DNA of 64,000 nt, from positions 558,001 through 622,000 of the forward strand of contig NZ_JALUXE010000027.1 of assembly GCF_027019125.1 (NCBI RefSeq). Reading direction: 5' to 3'. The stretch's first letter is position 1. The number at the start of each line of letters is the position of its first letter. Made by a program: the position numbers and the translations under genes. The DNA is from Roseovarius sp. (lineage in GTDB: Bacteria; Pseudomonadota; Alphaproteobacteria; Rhodobacterales; Rhodobacteraceae). The notes beneath the pieces are model-generated. The model was given only the letters and a program-made list of their open reading frames with translations. It was not told the DNA's origin and ran no database searches. Below, in pieces: positions 37,056 to 44,261 of the stretch.

Positions 37056-37080
37056 GCACCGAAGGTGCCGCGCGGATCGC
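37056..37080 (+). repeat. 25-base dispersed repeat, copy 1
   Basis: Begins GCACC-GAA-GGTGC, a 5-bp hairpin, followed by CGCGCGGATCGC. It is identical over 25 bases to 48618-48642. It lies in the 263-bp gap after bfr and overlaps the left arm of an inverted-repeat element. Confidence 0.75.
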
Positions 37081-37207
37081 TGGGCCGTCTGGCGGCCTAG
37101 CGATTCTGAGAGGGCGCGCATCGCTGATGGGTCATACGGATTTTGCTGGCATGAAGGGGCAGCCACGACTGTTGCTTCGCTAGTCCCCGGCCCAGCGACC
37201 GCGCGGC
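37067..37207. repeat. Inverted-repeat mini-element (MITE-like) after bfr
   Basis: Arms at 37067-37087 and 37188-37207 are inverted repeats, matching at 20 of 21 positions with one base missing in the right arm (GCCGCGCGG-TCGCTGGGCCG). A nested hairpin CGCTGGGCCG / CGGCCTAGCG lies at 37079-37103. There is no open reading frame. This looks like a non-autonomous element or its remnant; no flanking direct repeat was evident by eye. The gap 36986-37248 otherwise holds nothing recognisable. Confidence 0.5.
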
Positions 37208-37248
37208 TACTCGCTTGGCTCGCAATCTTCTTTCACCAATCGTCCCCC

Positions 37249-38226
37249 CTAGAACACCGCATGCGCCCCTAGGTCCACCCGCGCTTGCCCCGTGATTACC
37301 GCCTCATAGAAATCAAACAGTCGGTCCTGCCCGGTCTCGGGCGTGGCATGGGCATCATAGGCCCCCGCCGCCGCATCCCAGACCAGCATCGACTCGGTCG
37401 CGTAATAGCGCCCGATCCGCGCCAGTTCCGCCTTGGCCCGCCATCCCGGCAGGACACGCGCACCCAATGACAGCCCGCCGATGATCGCATCCATCATGCC
37501 CACCGGCACCTGCCGCAGCTTGAGCGGACGGCCCAACCGCTGGAACAGCCACTCCGCCTGGTCTCGCGGGGTGATCGCAGGGCCAGGGCCGCCAATCGGC
37601 AAGACCCGGTTCCAGCGGTCCGGCGCCTCCAGACACCCCGCCAGATAGGCCCCCAGATCCCGGTCGCTGATCGGCTTGCATGCCGTGAGCCGCCCATCCC
37701 CGAACACCAGAAAGGGCTTGCCTGCCTGTACCCGTGCAATCTGCCCTGACAGGGATTTGAAATAGGCCGTGGGCCGCACGATCGAATAGCGCAGGCCAGA
37801 GGCGATCAATCGCGCCTCAAAGGCCAGCTTGGCCGCCTGAAACGCCAGCAACGGTTTCTGCACGCAGATCGCGGACAAAAGCACCATATGCCCCACCCCT
37901 GCCGCCTGCGCCGCCTCCAGTGCCACCACATGCGCGTCGTGATCCACCGCCCAGGCATCGGCGGGCAAGCCGCTGCGCGACGCCATGCACGACACCAGCG
38001 CCGCGAACCGCTCGCCGCGAAATCCCGCGCGGGCGAGATCGCCAATCTCTCCCCGCCGCAGCGTGACGCCCTCGGGCAATCCCGCCGCCTCCGCCTCCGG
38101 TCGCAGGTAACACACCACCTCATGCCCCCGCGCGCAGAGGGCGGCCACCGTCGCCCGGCCGATCGTTCCCGTGGCCCCCAAGACCAGAACCCGGACACCT
38201 CCGGCCAAAGGCTGCGTCTCATTCAT
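37249..38226 (-). CDS. bciA: Divinyl (proto)chlorophyllide a 8-vinyl reductase, BciA type
   Basis: 325 residues from ATG 38226; a 14-residue extension upstream was rejected. The atypical SDR Rossmann motif is VLVLGATGTIGRATVAAL, followed by VSCMASRSG, LLSAICVQKPLLAFQAAKL, IVRPTAYFKSLSGQ, and KPFLVFGDGRLTACKPISDRD. These strongly match BciA of Rhodobacter and phototrophic roseobacters. It reduces the 8-vinyl group in bacteriochlorophyll a synthesis, using NADPH. No other photosynthesis gene is in the window, so it lies outside the photosynthesis gene cluster. It is divergent from cysE. Confidence 0.88.
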   Translation of the reverse strand: MNETQPLAGGVRVLVLGATGTIGRATVAALCARGHEVVCYLRPEAEAAGLPEGVTLRRGEIGDLARAGFRGERFAALVSCMASRSGLPADAWAVDHDAHVVALEAAQAAGVGHMVLLSAICVQKPLLAFQAAKLAFEARLIASGLRYSIVRPTAYFKSLSGQIARVQAGKPFLVFGDGRLTACKPISDRDLGAYLAGCLEAPDRWNRVLPIGGPGPAITPRDQAEWLFQRLGRPLKLRQVPVGMMDAIIGGLSLGARVLPGWRAKAELARIGRYYATESMLVWDAAAGAYDAHATPETGQDRLFDFYEAVITGQARVDLGAHAVF

Positions 38227-38311
38227 TTTGGTGATATCTCCCCTCACCCCTTTGCATTTTACCCGCACTGCCTATCTGCTATACTTCCCAAGACCCTGAG
38301 GAGCATAGCCC

Positions 38312-39145
38312 ATGGCACATACAAGACGAAAGCTGGCCGAACTCGATCCGGTCTGGGCGCAGATCGCCCAAGAGGCCAAGGCCGCCATCGCCGACGAGCC
38401 GCTGTTGGGCGGCCTCGTCCATTCCAGCGTTTTGCACCACGAGACCTTCGAATCGGCGCTCGCCTATCGCATCTCGCTCAAGCTCACCTCGAACGAGATG
38501 CCCGAACAGATCCTGCGCGAGATCTGCGACAAGGCGCTCGCCTCAGATCCCGAAATCGGTCTGGCCGCCCGCGCCGATATCGTTGCCGTCAACGACCGTG
38601 ACCCGGCCTGCGACCGGTTTCTGCTGCCGCTCCTCTTCTTCAAGGGGTTTCAGGCGATTCAGGCCTATCGCATCGCCCATTGGCTCTGGACCACGGGCCG
38701 CCGTGATCTCGCGCGCTTTTTCCAGATGCGCGCCTCCGAAGTGTTCGGCGTTGATATCCACCCCGCCGCCCGCATCGGCAAGGGCATCATGATCGACCAC
38801 GCCCATTCCATAGTGATCGGCGAGACGGCGGTGGTCGGCGACAATGTGTCGATGCTCCATTCCGTCACTTTGGGTGGCACCGGCAAGGAAGAAGAGGACC
38901 GCCACCCCAAGATCGGCAATGGCGTGCTGATCGGGGCCGGGGCCAAGGTGCTGGGCAATATCCGTGTCGGCAATTGCTCGCGCATCGCCGCAGGCTCTGT
39001 CGTTTTGCAAGAGGTGCCCCCGTGCAAGACCGTGGCTGGCGTGCCCGCGAGAATCGTGGGCGAGGCAGGTTGCGATCAACCTTCGGTCAAGATGGATCAG
39101 CTCCTGGGCGTGCGCGGCACTGACGACGACAGCTTGGACGACTGA
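38312..39145 (+). CDS. cysE: Serine O-acetyltransferase
   Basis: 277 residues. The N-terminal helical SATase domain (about 1-140) precedes the left-handed beta-helix hexapeptide repeats (GVDIHPAARIGKGIMIDH, GVLIGAGAKVLGNIRVG), with the catalytic His and Asp in DHAHSIVIGET. It makes O-acetylserine for cysteine synthesis. The C-terminal tail continues past the helix and could carry feedback control or bind cysteine synthase. A DUF486 protein gene starts 5 bp downstream. Confidence 0.95.
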   Translation: MAHTRRKLAELDPVWAQIAQEAKAAIADEPLLGGLVHSSVLHHETFESALAYRISLKLTSNEMPEQILREICDKALASDPEIGLAARADIVAVNDRDPACDRFLLPLLFFKGFQAIQAYRIAHWLWTTGRRDLARFFQMRASEVFGVDIHPAARIGKGIMIDHAHSIVIGETAVVGDNVSMLHSVTLGGTGKEEEDRHPKIGNGVLIGAGAKVLGNIRVGNCSRIAAGSVVLQEVPPCKTVAGVPARIVGEAGCDQPSVKMDQLLGVRGTDDDSLDD

Positions 39146-39150
39146 CCATC

Positions 39151-39504
39151 ATGCACGGCCTCTGGCTGTGGCTCGCTCCGGTCGTGCTTCTGAGCCTGTC
39201 CAATATCTTCATGACCTTTGCGTGGTATGGGCACCTCAGGTTTCCCCATGCCGCGCTCTGGTTGGTGATTCTGGTCAGTTGGGGCATCGCGCTTATTGAA
39301 TACATGCTCGCGGTGCCCGCCAACCGGCTGGGGCACCGCGTCTACTCGGCCGCCGAACTCAAGACCATGCAAGAGGTGATCACGCTGGTGGTCTTTGCCG
39401 GATTTTCGGTGGTCTACCTCAAGGAACCTCTCACCTGGAACCACGCGCTCGGCTTTTCCCTGATCGCGGCGGGCGCCTTCGTCATCTTCCGTGCTCCGCT
39501 CTGA
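39151..39504 (+). CDS. DMT-type small membrane protein, DUF486
   Basis: 117 residues with four membrane segments: LAPVVLLSLSNIFMTFAWY, AALWLVILVSWGIALIEYML, VITLVVFAGFSVVYLK, and ALGFSLIAAGAFVIFRAPL. This is the four-helix unit of the drug/metabolite transporter superfamily, DUF486. The protein is probably a homodimer in the inner membrane. Substrate unknown. It is tightly linked to cysE, so export of a cysteine-pathway metabolite is conceivable but unproven. Confidence 0.88.
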   Translation: MHGLWLWLAPVVLLSLSNIFMTFAWYGHLRFPHAALWLVILVSWGIALIEYMLAVPANRLGHRVYSAAELKTMQEVITLVVFAGFSVVYLKEPLTWNHALGFSLIAAGAFVIFRAPL

Positions 39505-39588
39505 CCGGGTCACATGCGCCCATTCGCCTCTTGCCGCGCTGCGCCCGATTTGGGATAAGCAGACGACCAAGACATCACGGAGAGCCTT

Positions 39589-39900
39589 ATGCCCGCGCGC
39601 ATCTACAAACCGGCCCGCAACGCCATGCAATCCGGCACCGCCAAGACCCGGCATTGGGTTCTGGAATTCGTGTCCGAAACCGCGCGCGAAGTTGATCCGC
39701 TGATGGGCTGGACCTCCAACGCCGACACCCAGGCACAAGTGCGCCTGCGGTTCGAGACCAAGGAAGCCGCGCTGCAATATGCCAAGGACAACGGCATCGA
39801 CGCCGTCGTGCAGGAAGCGCACTCTCGCAAGCCCAACATTCGCCCCGGCGGCTATGGCGACAACTTCGCCACCAATCGTCGCCAGGTCTGGACGCACTAA
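39589..39900 (+). CDS. Complex I accessory subunit, NDUFS4-like (ETC complex I)
   Basis: 103 residues. [38 protein letters not shown] and [20 protein letters not shown], ending in [12 protein letters not shown], are the features of the NDUFS4 (18 kDa) subunit shared by alphaproteobacteria and mitochondria. It binds the NADH-dehydrogenase arm of complex I. The gene stands alone here, away from nuo genes, which is usual for this family. Confidence 0.93.
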   Translation: MPARIYKPARNAMQSGTAKTRHWVLEFVSETAREVDPLMGWTSNADTQAQVRLRFETKEAALQYAKDNGIDAVVQEAHSRKPNIRPGGYGDNFATNRRQVWTH

Positions 39901-39906
39901 ACACGT

Positions 39907-39997
39907 TTCGTCTGATCAGGTTCACACCGCCCCGGCCCCAGAGCCGGGGCCGTTACGCTGACCCGGCGAGGTCCCGGATCAAGTCTGGGACGGGTGT
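39907..39997 (-). repeat. Dispersed ~92-bp intergenic repeat, copy B (inverted)
   Basis: Read on the minus strand, this starts ACACCCGTCCC, then ACTTGATCCGGGACCTCGCC, the hairpin GGCCCCGGCTC-TGG-GGCCGGGGC and GTGTGAACCTGATC. The order and spacing match copies A and C. It fills most of the gap between the complex I subunit gene and the terminator. Confidence 0.75.
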
Positions 39998-40050
39998 GGT
40001 TTCGATAGGGTGTAACGTGCTTTAAGCAACCAGCCTCGGCCAGAACGCGA

Positions 40051-40079
40051 AACGCCCCGGAGATCCTCCGGGGCGTTTT
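40051..40079. terminator. Rho-independent terminator, likely bidirectional
   Basis: A perfect 12-bp stem AACGCCCCGGAG-ATC-CTCCGGGGCGTT is followed by TTTTCGTTT on the plus strand; on the minus strand a short T tract (TTTCG) follows. It lies between the convergent complex I subunit and DUF1127-like genes, 24 bp from the latter's stop. This is the strongest terminator in the window. Confidence 0.85.
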
Positions 40080-40102
40080 CGTTTCATGCAGTGATCCTGA
40101 TC

Positions 40103-40345
40103 TCAGGCGGCGCGGAACAGGTCCGAACGCGCGGCCAGGTCAGCGACCAGCGTGTCGCGCTTCAGGCCCTTCGCCGCCAGCCGCTCATCGCTCGCCATTG
40201 ACAGCGTTTCGACCTCATGGGCAAAACGGTTGGCCGCAACGACCGACTGGAAAAAACCGTCGATCAGGCGCAGCGGCGCCAGCAAAAACCGACCGAGAGT
40301 CCCGAACCCCGGTGCCGGAACATTGCTGTGGGACGAATAGGCCAT
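40103..40345 (-). CDS. DUF1127-like small protein
   Basis: 80 residues from ATG 40345, which has AGGAGAGC upstream; 19 residues of extension were rejected. The C-terminus (DERLAAKGLKRDTLVADLAA) resembles the DUF1127/YjiS motif. In Rhodobacter, related small proteins act in RNA metabolism and stress responses. An amphipathic stretch FGTLGRFLLAPLRLIDGFF near the N-terminus could bind membrane. Two palindromes lie within 80 bp upstream of the start, and a strong terminator follows the stop. Confidence 0.78.
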   Translation of the reverse strand: MAYSSHSNVPAPGFGTLGRFLLAPLRLIDGFFQSVVAANRFAHEVETLSMASDERLAAKGLKRDTLVADLAARSDLFRAA

Positions 40346-40374
40346 GACTGTGCTCTCCTGAGAATGCCGCATCT

Positions 40375-40392
40375 GCAACATAAGTATGTTGC
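40375..40392. promoter_or_regulatory. Perfect 18-bp palindrome upstream of the DUF1127-like gene
   Basis: GCAACATA-AG-TATGTTGC is a perfect 8+8 inverted repeat, 30-47 bp upstream of the start codon. With one bulged base it extends to GCATC...GATGC. It could be an operator or, if transcribed, a 5' hairpin. Its core CATA...TATG recurs in the second palindrome nearby. Confidence 0.5.
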
Positions 40393-40407
40393 GATGCAGC
40401 ATTTTTC

Positions 40408-40421
40408 CATACCACAGTATG
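40408..40421. promoter_or_regulatory. Second palindrome upstream of the DUF1127-like gene
   Basis: CATAC-CACA-GTATG is a perfect 5+5 inverted repeat, 15 bp outside the first. The spacing between centres is about 31 bp, near three helical turns, so two copies of one regulator could bind the same face of the DNA. Confidence 0.4.
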
Positions 40422-40458
40422 CAAACCCGCTCTGCGCGGGTGACATGGCTGGCGCGGC

Positions 40459-40695
40459 TTAGCTCTGCCCCACGCGTGCCGCCCGTCCGCCCCGGCGCTT
40501 GCGCAGCAGGGATGCGCGGTCGGGCAGCGCCTCCATGATCGTCCGCCGCTCGTCGGGGGCCATCTTGGTCCAGCGGGTGATCTCGTCAATCGAGCGTAAA
40601 CAGCCGGTACATATCCGCGCCTGCGGATGCACCACACAGATTTTCACACAAGGGCTCTCGACCTCGTCGCGCGCCCATGGGCTTTCATCTGTCAT
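40459..40695 (-). CDS. DUF1289 family Cys-rich protein
   Basis: 78 residues. The N-terminal SPCVKICVVHPQARICTGC, with four cysteines, followed by RSIDEITRWTKMAPDERR, is the DUF1289 signature, probably a small metal-binding (Fe-S or zinc) domain. Its start overlaps the end of ruvX by 11 bp, so it is translated with ruvX and ccmI. No function is established for the family. Confidence 0.9.
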   Translation of the reverse strand: MTDESPWARDEVESPCVKICVVHPQARICTGCLRSIDEITRWTKMAPDERRTIMEALPDRASLLRKRRGGRAARVGQS

Positions 40696-41167
40696 GCTCT
40701 GCCCTCATATGTCCCATCCGGTCCAGCACCCCTTGCAGGATATAGGCCGCGGCGATGTTGTCGATCACCTGCATGCGACGCTTTCGTGTCGCATCCGCCT
40801 CGAGCAGCGCCCTTTCTGCGGCCACAGTCGACAGCCGCTCGTCCCAATAGCCAATCGGCAACTCCGTCAGCCGCGCCAGATTGCGGGCAAAGGCGCGGGT
40901 GGATTGTGCGCGCGGCCCCTCGCTCCCATCCATGTTGCGCGGCAGGCCAAGGATGATCCCGCCCACCTCGCGCCCCGCTGCAATTGCCATCAGACGCGCG
41001 GCATCCTCGGTGAATTTCACCCGCTTCACGGTCTCATGCGGGCTTGCCACCGACCAGAGCCGGTCCGAGAGCGCCACACCAATCGTCTTGGTGCCCAGAT
41101 CAAGACCCATCACTGCCCGGCCACGGGGCAGGGCACCGGCAAACGCTGCGATGTCCTCAAAGATCAT
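40685..41167 (-). CDS. ruvX: Holliday junction resolvase-like protein (YqgF/RuvX)
   Basis: 160 residues from ATG 41167, whose ATGA overlaps the ccmI stop; a longer upstream frame inside ccmI was rejected. The RNase H-like motifs are VMGLDLGTKTIGVALSDR (catalytic Asp), GIILGLPRNMDGSEGP and WDERLSTVAAERAL, ending with DNIAAAYILQGVLD. YqgF proteins process the 5' end of pre-16S rRNA and may resolve junctions. It sits in a ccmI-ruvX-DUF1289 operon. Confidence 0.93.
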   Translation of the reverse strand: MIFEDIAAFAGALPRGRAVMGLDLGTKTIGVALSDRLWSVASPHETVKRVKFTEDAARLMAIAAGREVGGIILGLPRNMDGSEGPRAQSTRAFARNLARLTELPIGYWDERLSTVAAERALLEADATRKRRMQVIDNIAAAYILQGVLDRMGHMRAEHDR

Positions 41168-42396
41168 TCCGCGACGCCCGCGCTTGCCGCAGCAGCGCGC
41201 ACAACAGCCAAACGCTCTGGCTCTGCGGCAAAGAGCGCCTGCGCTTCGACCCAGATCTCTTGCGCCTTGTCCCGCTCGCCCAGTACGCCATAGGCATTGA
41301 TCAGCCGCGCCCAATCCTGCTCGGTGCCGCCTTGCGTGGCCAGCCGCTCGGCCAGCCCCGCCACCATGCCCCGGATCATCTCTTGCTGCGCTTCCGGGTC
41401 CATATCCTCTGCCGCCGCTATATCCGCCGCCGACGGCCCGCGCGTGCCCGCTTCGGGCGGCAGGCTATAGCGCACCCCGGCGCGCGCCGCCAACTCCTCG
41501 ATCTGCGCCCGGATGGTGGGCACCCAGGGCGCCTCCGGCGTGCTCTCCTCAAGCAGCGCCTCCCATAGCCGAAATGCCGCATCGGGCCGGTCCACCTGCA
41601 TCATGTAAAGCCCGAGGTAGAACCGTGACGACGGCTCGCGCGCATCGCGCTCCAGCGCTGCGCGCAACGCCGCCTCTGCCTCGGACGATACGTAACCGCC
41701 GCTCGCGTTGATCATCAGATCCGCCAACAGGGCATGATCCGCCGCCGTGGTCTCCGCACCCTTGACCGCGATCAACTGCTGTTGCGCCTTGCGCGCAGCC
41801 ACCAGATTGCCAAGCGCTGCCTCGCTGCGCACCAAAAACCGCAACCCTTGCTGATCCTCGGGCCGCTCGGCCACCGTCTTGCGCAATTGGTCGATCAGCT
41901 TGAGATACTCCTCGCTCGTGCCCTCGGGCACGCCGGTCTCTCCGGGGCCAAACCGCTCTTCCGCTGCCGCCTGATCCAGCCGCGCCGCCCGCGCCGCCTC
42001 TGACGCCGCTATCCGCGCCGCCATCGGCAGATCCTGATAGCCCGGCGCGCCGACGCGGTCATAGATCACCACACCGCCGCCCGCGATCACCGCCACGATG
42101 ACCACGGCCATCACCAGGCCCGCGCCGCGCGGCTGCCCGCCACTCTCGCCGCCCTGACGCAATTGCGCATCCGCCGCCAGCACCTTGCGCGAAATCTCGG
42201 CGCGCAGCCGCTCGGCATCCTCGGCTGCGATCACGCCCCGCGCGGTGTCGCGTTCGATTTCCTTCAACTGGTCGCTGTAGACCTGCAAGTCATAGGCGGC
42301 AGGCGGCGCGTCGCCCACCCGCCCGCGTATCAGCGCCAGCGCCAGAACAGCCCCCACGCCAATCGCCAGGCCCGCAACGATGATCCAGAAACCCAT
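41164..42396 (-). CDS. ccmI: c-type cytochrome biogenesis protein CcmI
   Basis: 410 residues. A first membrane segment (WIIVAGLAIGVGAVLALALI) is followed by a cytoplasmic loop with coiled coil (DQLKEIERDTARGVI), a second membrane segment near 92-112 (GLVMAVVIVAVIAGGGVVIY), then a periplasmic TPR-rich domain. CcmI chaperones apocytochrome c for heme ligation by CcmFH. No other ccm genes are adjacent. It is the first gene of the ruvX operon. Confidence 0.92.
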   Translation of the reverse strand: MGFWIIVAGLAIGVGAVLALALIRGRVGDAPPAAYDLQVYSDQLKEIERDTARGVIAAEDAERLRAEISRKVLAADAQLRQGGESGGQPRGAGLVMAVVIVAVIAGGGVVIYDRVGAPGYQDLPMAARIAASEAARAARLDQAAAEERFGPGETGVPEGTSEEYLKLIDQLRKTVAERPEDQQGLRFLVRSEAALGNLVAARKAQQQLIAVKGAETTAADHALLADLMINASGGYVSSEAEAALRAALERDAREPSSRFYLGLYMMQVDRPDAAFRLWEALLEESTPEAPWVPTIRAQIEELAARAGVRYSLPPEAGTRGPSAADIAAAEDMDPEAQQEMIRGMVAGLAERLATQGGTEQDWARLINAYGVLGERDKAQEIWVEAQALFAAEPERLAVVRAAAASAGVAE

Positions 42397-42610
42397 GTCT
42401 TTTCCTTCTGTGTTGCCCCCATGTAACGGGCCGCGCGCCGGGAAAAAAGGGCCAAGCGGTCACATCCCCGCGTCCCCCCCGCGCCCCGATGTCGCAATGT
42501 CGCTATTGATACCGTTTTCGCCGCCCGGAGTATCCTTTCCCCCGCGCGCCTGACGCATTACGGTCACAGTCGCAGACCACCGCGAATCCAGCCAACTCCA
42601 GAGAGCGCGC

Positions 42611-43855
42611 ATGAAACACTATTCCGCCTTTGCCGTCGCCCGAGAGGCGCTCCGCTACCACATGGGATGGGAGCGCGCATGGGCCTCGCCCGAGCCGAAG
42701 AAGAAATACGATGTCATCATCGTGGGCGCGGGTGGTCATGGCCTTGCCACCGCCTATTACTTGGGCAAGAATTTCGGCATCACCAATGTTGCCGTGCTGG
42801 AAAAGGGCTGGCTGGGCGGCGGCAATACGGGCCGCAACACCACCATCATCCGCTCCAACTACCTCCAGGACCCGTCTGCCGCGATCTACGAGAAGTCGCG
42901 TGCGCTCTACGAGACGTTGAGCCAGGATTTCAACTACAACATCATGTTCAGCCCCCGTGGCCTGATCATGCTGGCCCAGACCGAACACGAAGTGCGCGGC
43001 TATCAGCGCACGGCCCATGCCAATGCGCTGCAAGGGGTGGCGACCGAATTCATCTCGCCCCAGCGGGTCAAGGAAATCGTGCCGATCATCAATCTCGACG
43101 GCCCGCGCTACCCTGTCCTGGGCGGTCTCTATCAGGCGCGCGGCGGCACCGCGCGCCACGATGCGGTGGCATGGGGCTATGCCCGCGCCTGTTCCGCCAT
43201 GGGGATGCACATCATCCAGAAATGCGAAGTCACGGGGATTTCCCGCGAGAATGGCCGCGTGACGGGTGTCACCACCAATCGCGGCGACATCGGCTGCGAC
43301 AAGCTCGGCATCGTCGTTGCCGGTCACTCCGGCCACCTCGCCGACATGGCGGGCTTCCGCCTGCCAATCGAATCCGTGGCACTTCAGGCGCTGGTGTCGG
43401 AACCGATCAAACCCTGCATGGATTGCGTCGTCATGGCCAACACCGTGCACGGCTACATGTCGCAATCCGACAAGGGCGAGATGGTCATCGGCGGCGGCAC
43501 CGACGGCTATAACAACTACACGCAGCGCGGCTCGTTCCACCATATCGAGGAAACGGTCAGGGCGCTGATCGAGACCTTCCCGATGGTCGCCCGGCTCAAG
43601 ATGCTGCGGCAATGGGGCGGCATCGTGGACGTGACCGGCGACCGCTCGCCGATCCTGTCGAAAACGCCCGTCGATGGCATCTTCATCAACTGCGGCTGGG
43701 GCACCGGCGGGTTCAAGGCCATTCCCGGCTCGGGCTGGGGCTTTGCCGAACTCATGGCCAAGGGCCACTCGCCGCTCTGCGACGAATTCGGCCTCGACCG
43801 CTTCTATCAGGGCCGGTTCATCGACGAATCCGTCGCTGCCGGCGTCGCCCACTAA
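42611..43855 (+). CDS. soxB: Sarcosine oxidase subunit beta (heterotetrameric)
   Basis: 414 residues. The FAD-binding motif VIIVGAGGHGLATAYYLG (about 37-54) and the flavin-linkage region GGTARHDAVAWGYARA, plus ILSKTPVDGIFINCGWGTGGFK at the C-terminus, match the beta subunit of tetrameric sarcosine oxidase. With SoxA, SoxD and SoxG it oxidises sarcosine to glycine with formation of 5,10-methylene-THF and hydrogen peroxide. The long open frame on the opposite strand is a GC-rich shadow. The 214 bp upstream show no recognisable site. Confidence 0.96.
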   Translation: MKHYSAFAVAREALRYHMGWERAWASPEPKKKYDVIIVGAGGHGLATAYYLGKNFGITNVAVLEKGWLGGGNTGRNTTIIRSNYLQDPSAAIYEKSRALYETLSQDFNYNIMFSPRGLIMLAQTEHEVRGYQRTAHANALQGVATEFISPQRVKEIVPIINLDGPRYPVLGGLYQARGGTARHDAVAWGYARACSAMGMHIIQKCEVTGISRENGRVTGVTTNRGDIGCDKLGIVVAGHSGHLADMAGFRLPIESVALQALVSEPIKPCMDCVVMANTVHGYMSQSDKGEMVIGGGTDGYNNYTQRGSFHHIEETVRALIETFPMVARLKMLRQWGGIVDVTGDRSPILSKTPVDGIFINCGWGTGGFKAIPGSGWGFAELMAKGHSPLCDEFGLDRFYQGRFIDESVAAGVAH

Positions 43856-43869
43856 GGAGGACTTGACCC

Positions 43870-44199
43870 ATGCTGATCCTCACCTGCCCCTGCTGCGGCG
43901 TTACGGGCGAAGAGACCGAATTCCATCAGGGCGGCGAGGCGCATCTCAAGCGCTTCGGCCCCGGCTCGACGGATGATGACTTCCACACCTATATGTTCGC
44001 CAAGGAAAACCCCAAGGGCGCGCATTTCGAACGCTGGCGGCATAACAACGGCTGCGGCAAGTGGTTCATCATGGCCCGCGATACCGTCACGCTCGAAGTC
44101 TATGGCAGCTATCCCGCCCAGACCCATGAGCCGCCCCAGCATATCCGCGATGCGATCACGGCCAAGCGCCCCGGCTGGCGGTGGAGAGACTTCGCATGA
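43870..44199 (+). CDS. soxD: Sarcosine oxidase subunit delta
   Basis: 109 residues from ATG 43870, 14 bp after soxB. The zinc-binding CPCCGVTGEETEFHQGGEAH near the N-terminus and a further Cys in NNGCGKWFIMARDT are the delta-subunit hallmarks. It is a small zinc-bearing structural subunit of the tetramer. Order B-D-A-G matches the usual operon. Confidence 0.95.
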   Translation: MLILTCPCCGVTGEETEFHQGGEAHLKRFGPGSTDDDFHTYMFAKENPKGAHFERWRHNNGCGKWFIMARDTVTLEVYGSYPAQTHEPPQHIRDAITAKRPGWRWRDFA

Positions 44200-44261
44200 G
44201 CCGTCACCGTTCCGAAAATACTCACATCACGACGCCCGCACCGGGCACGAGGGTTTAAGAC

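Noticed and set aside
37056-37207. CRISPR-like or tRNA-like structure in the bfr-bciA gap
   Set aside because: There is only one repeat pair, in inverted orientation, with no regular spacers and no cloverleaf; an inverted-repeat mini-element is the better description.
42503-43852. Long minus-strand open frame (449 codons) antisense to soxB
   Set aside because: It is the GC-rich shadow of soxB: no family match, no ribosome site, and soxB itself is a clear full-length enzyme.
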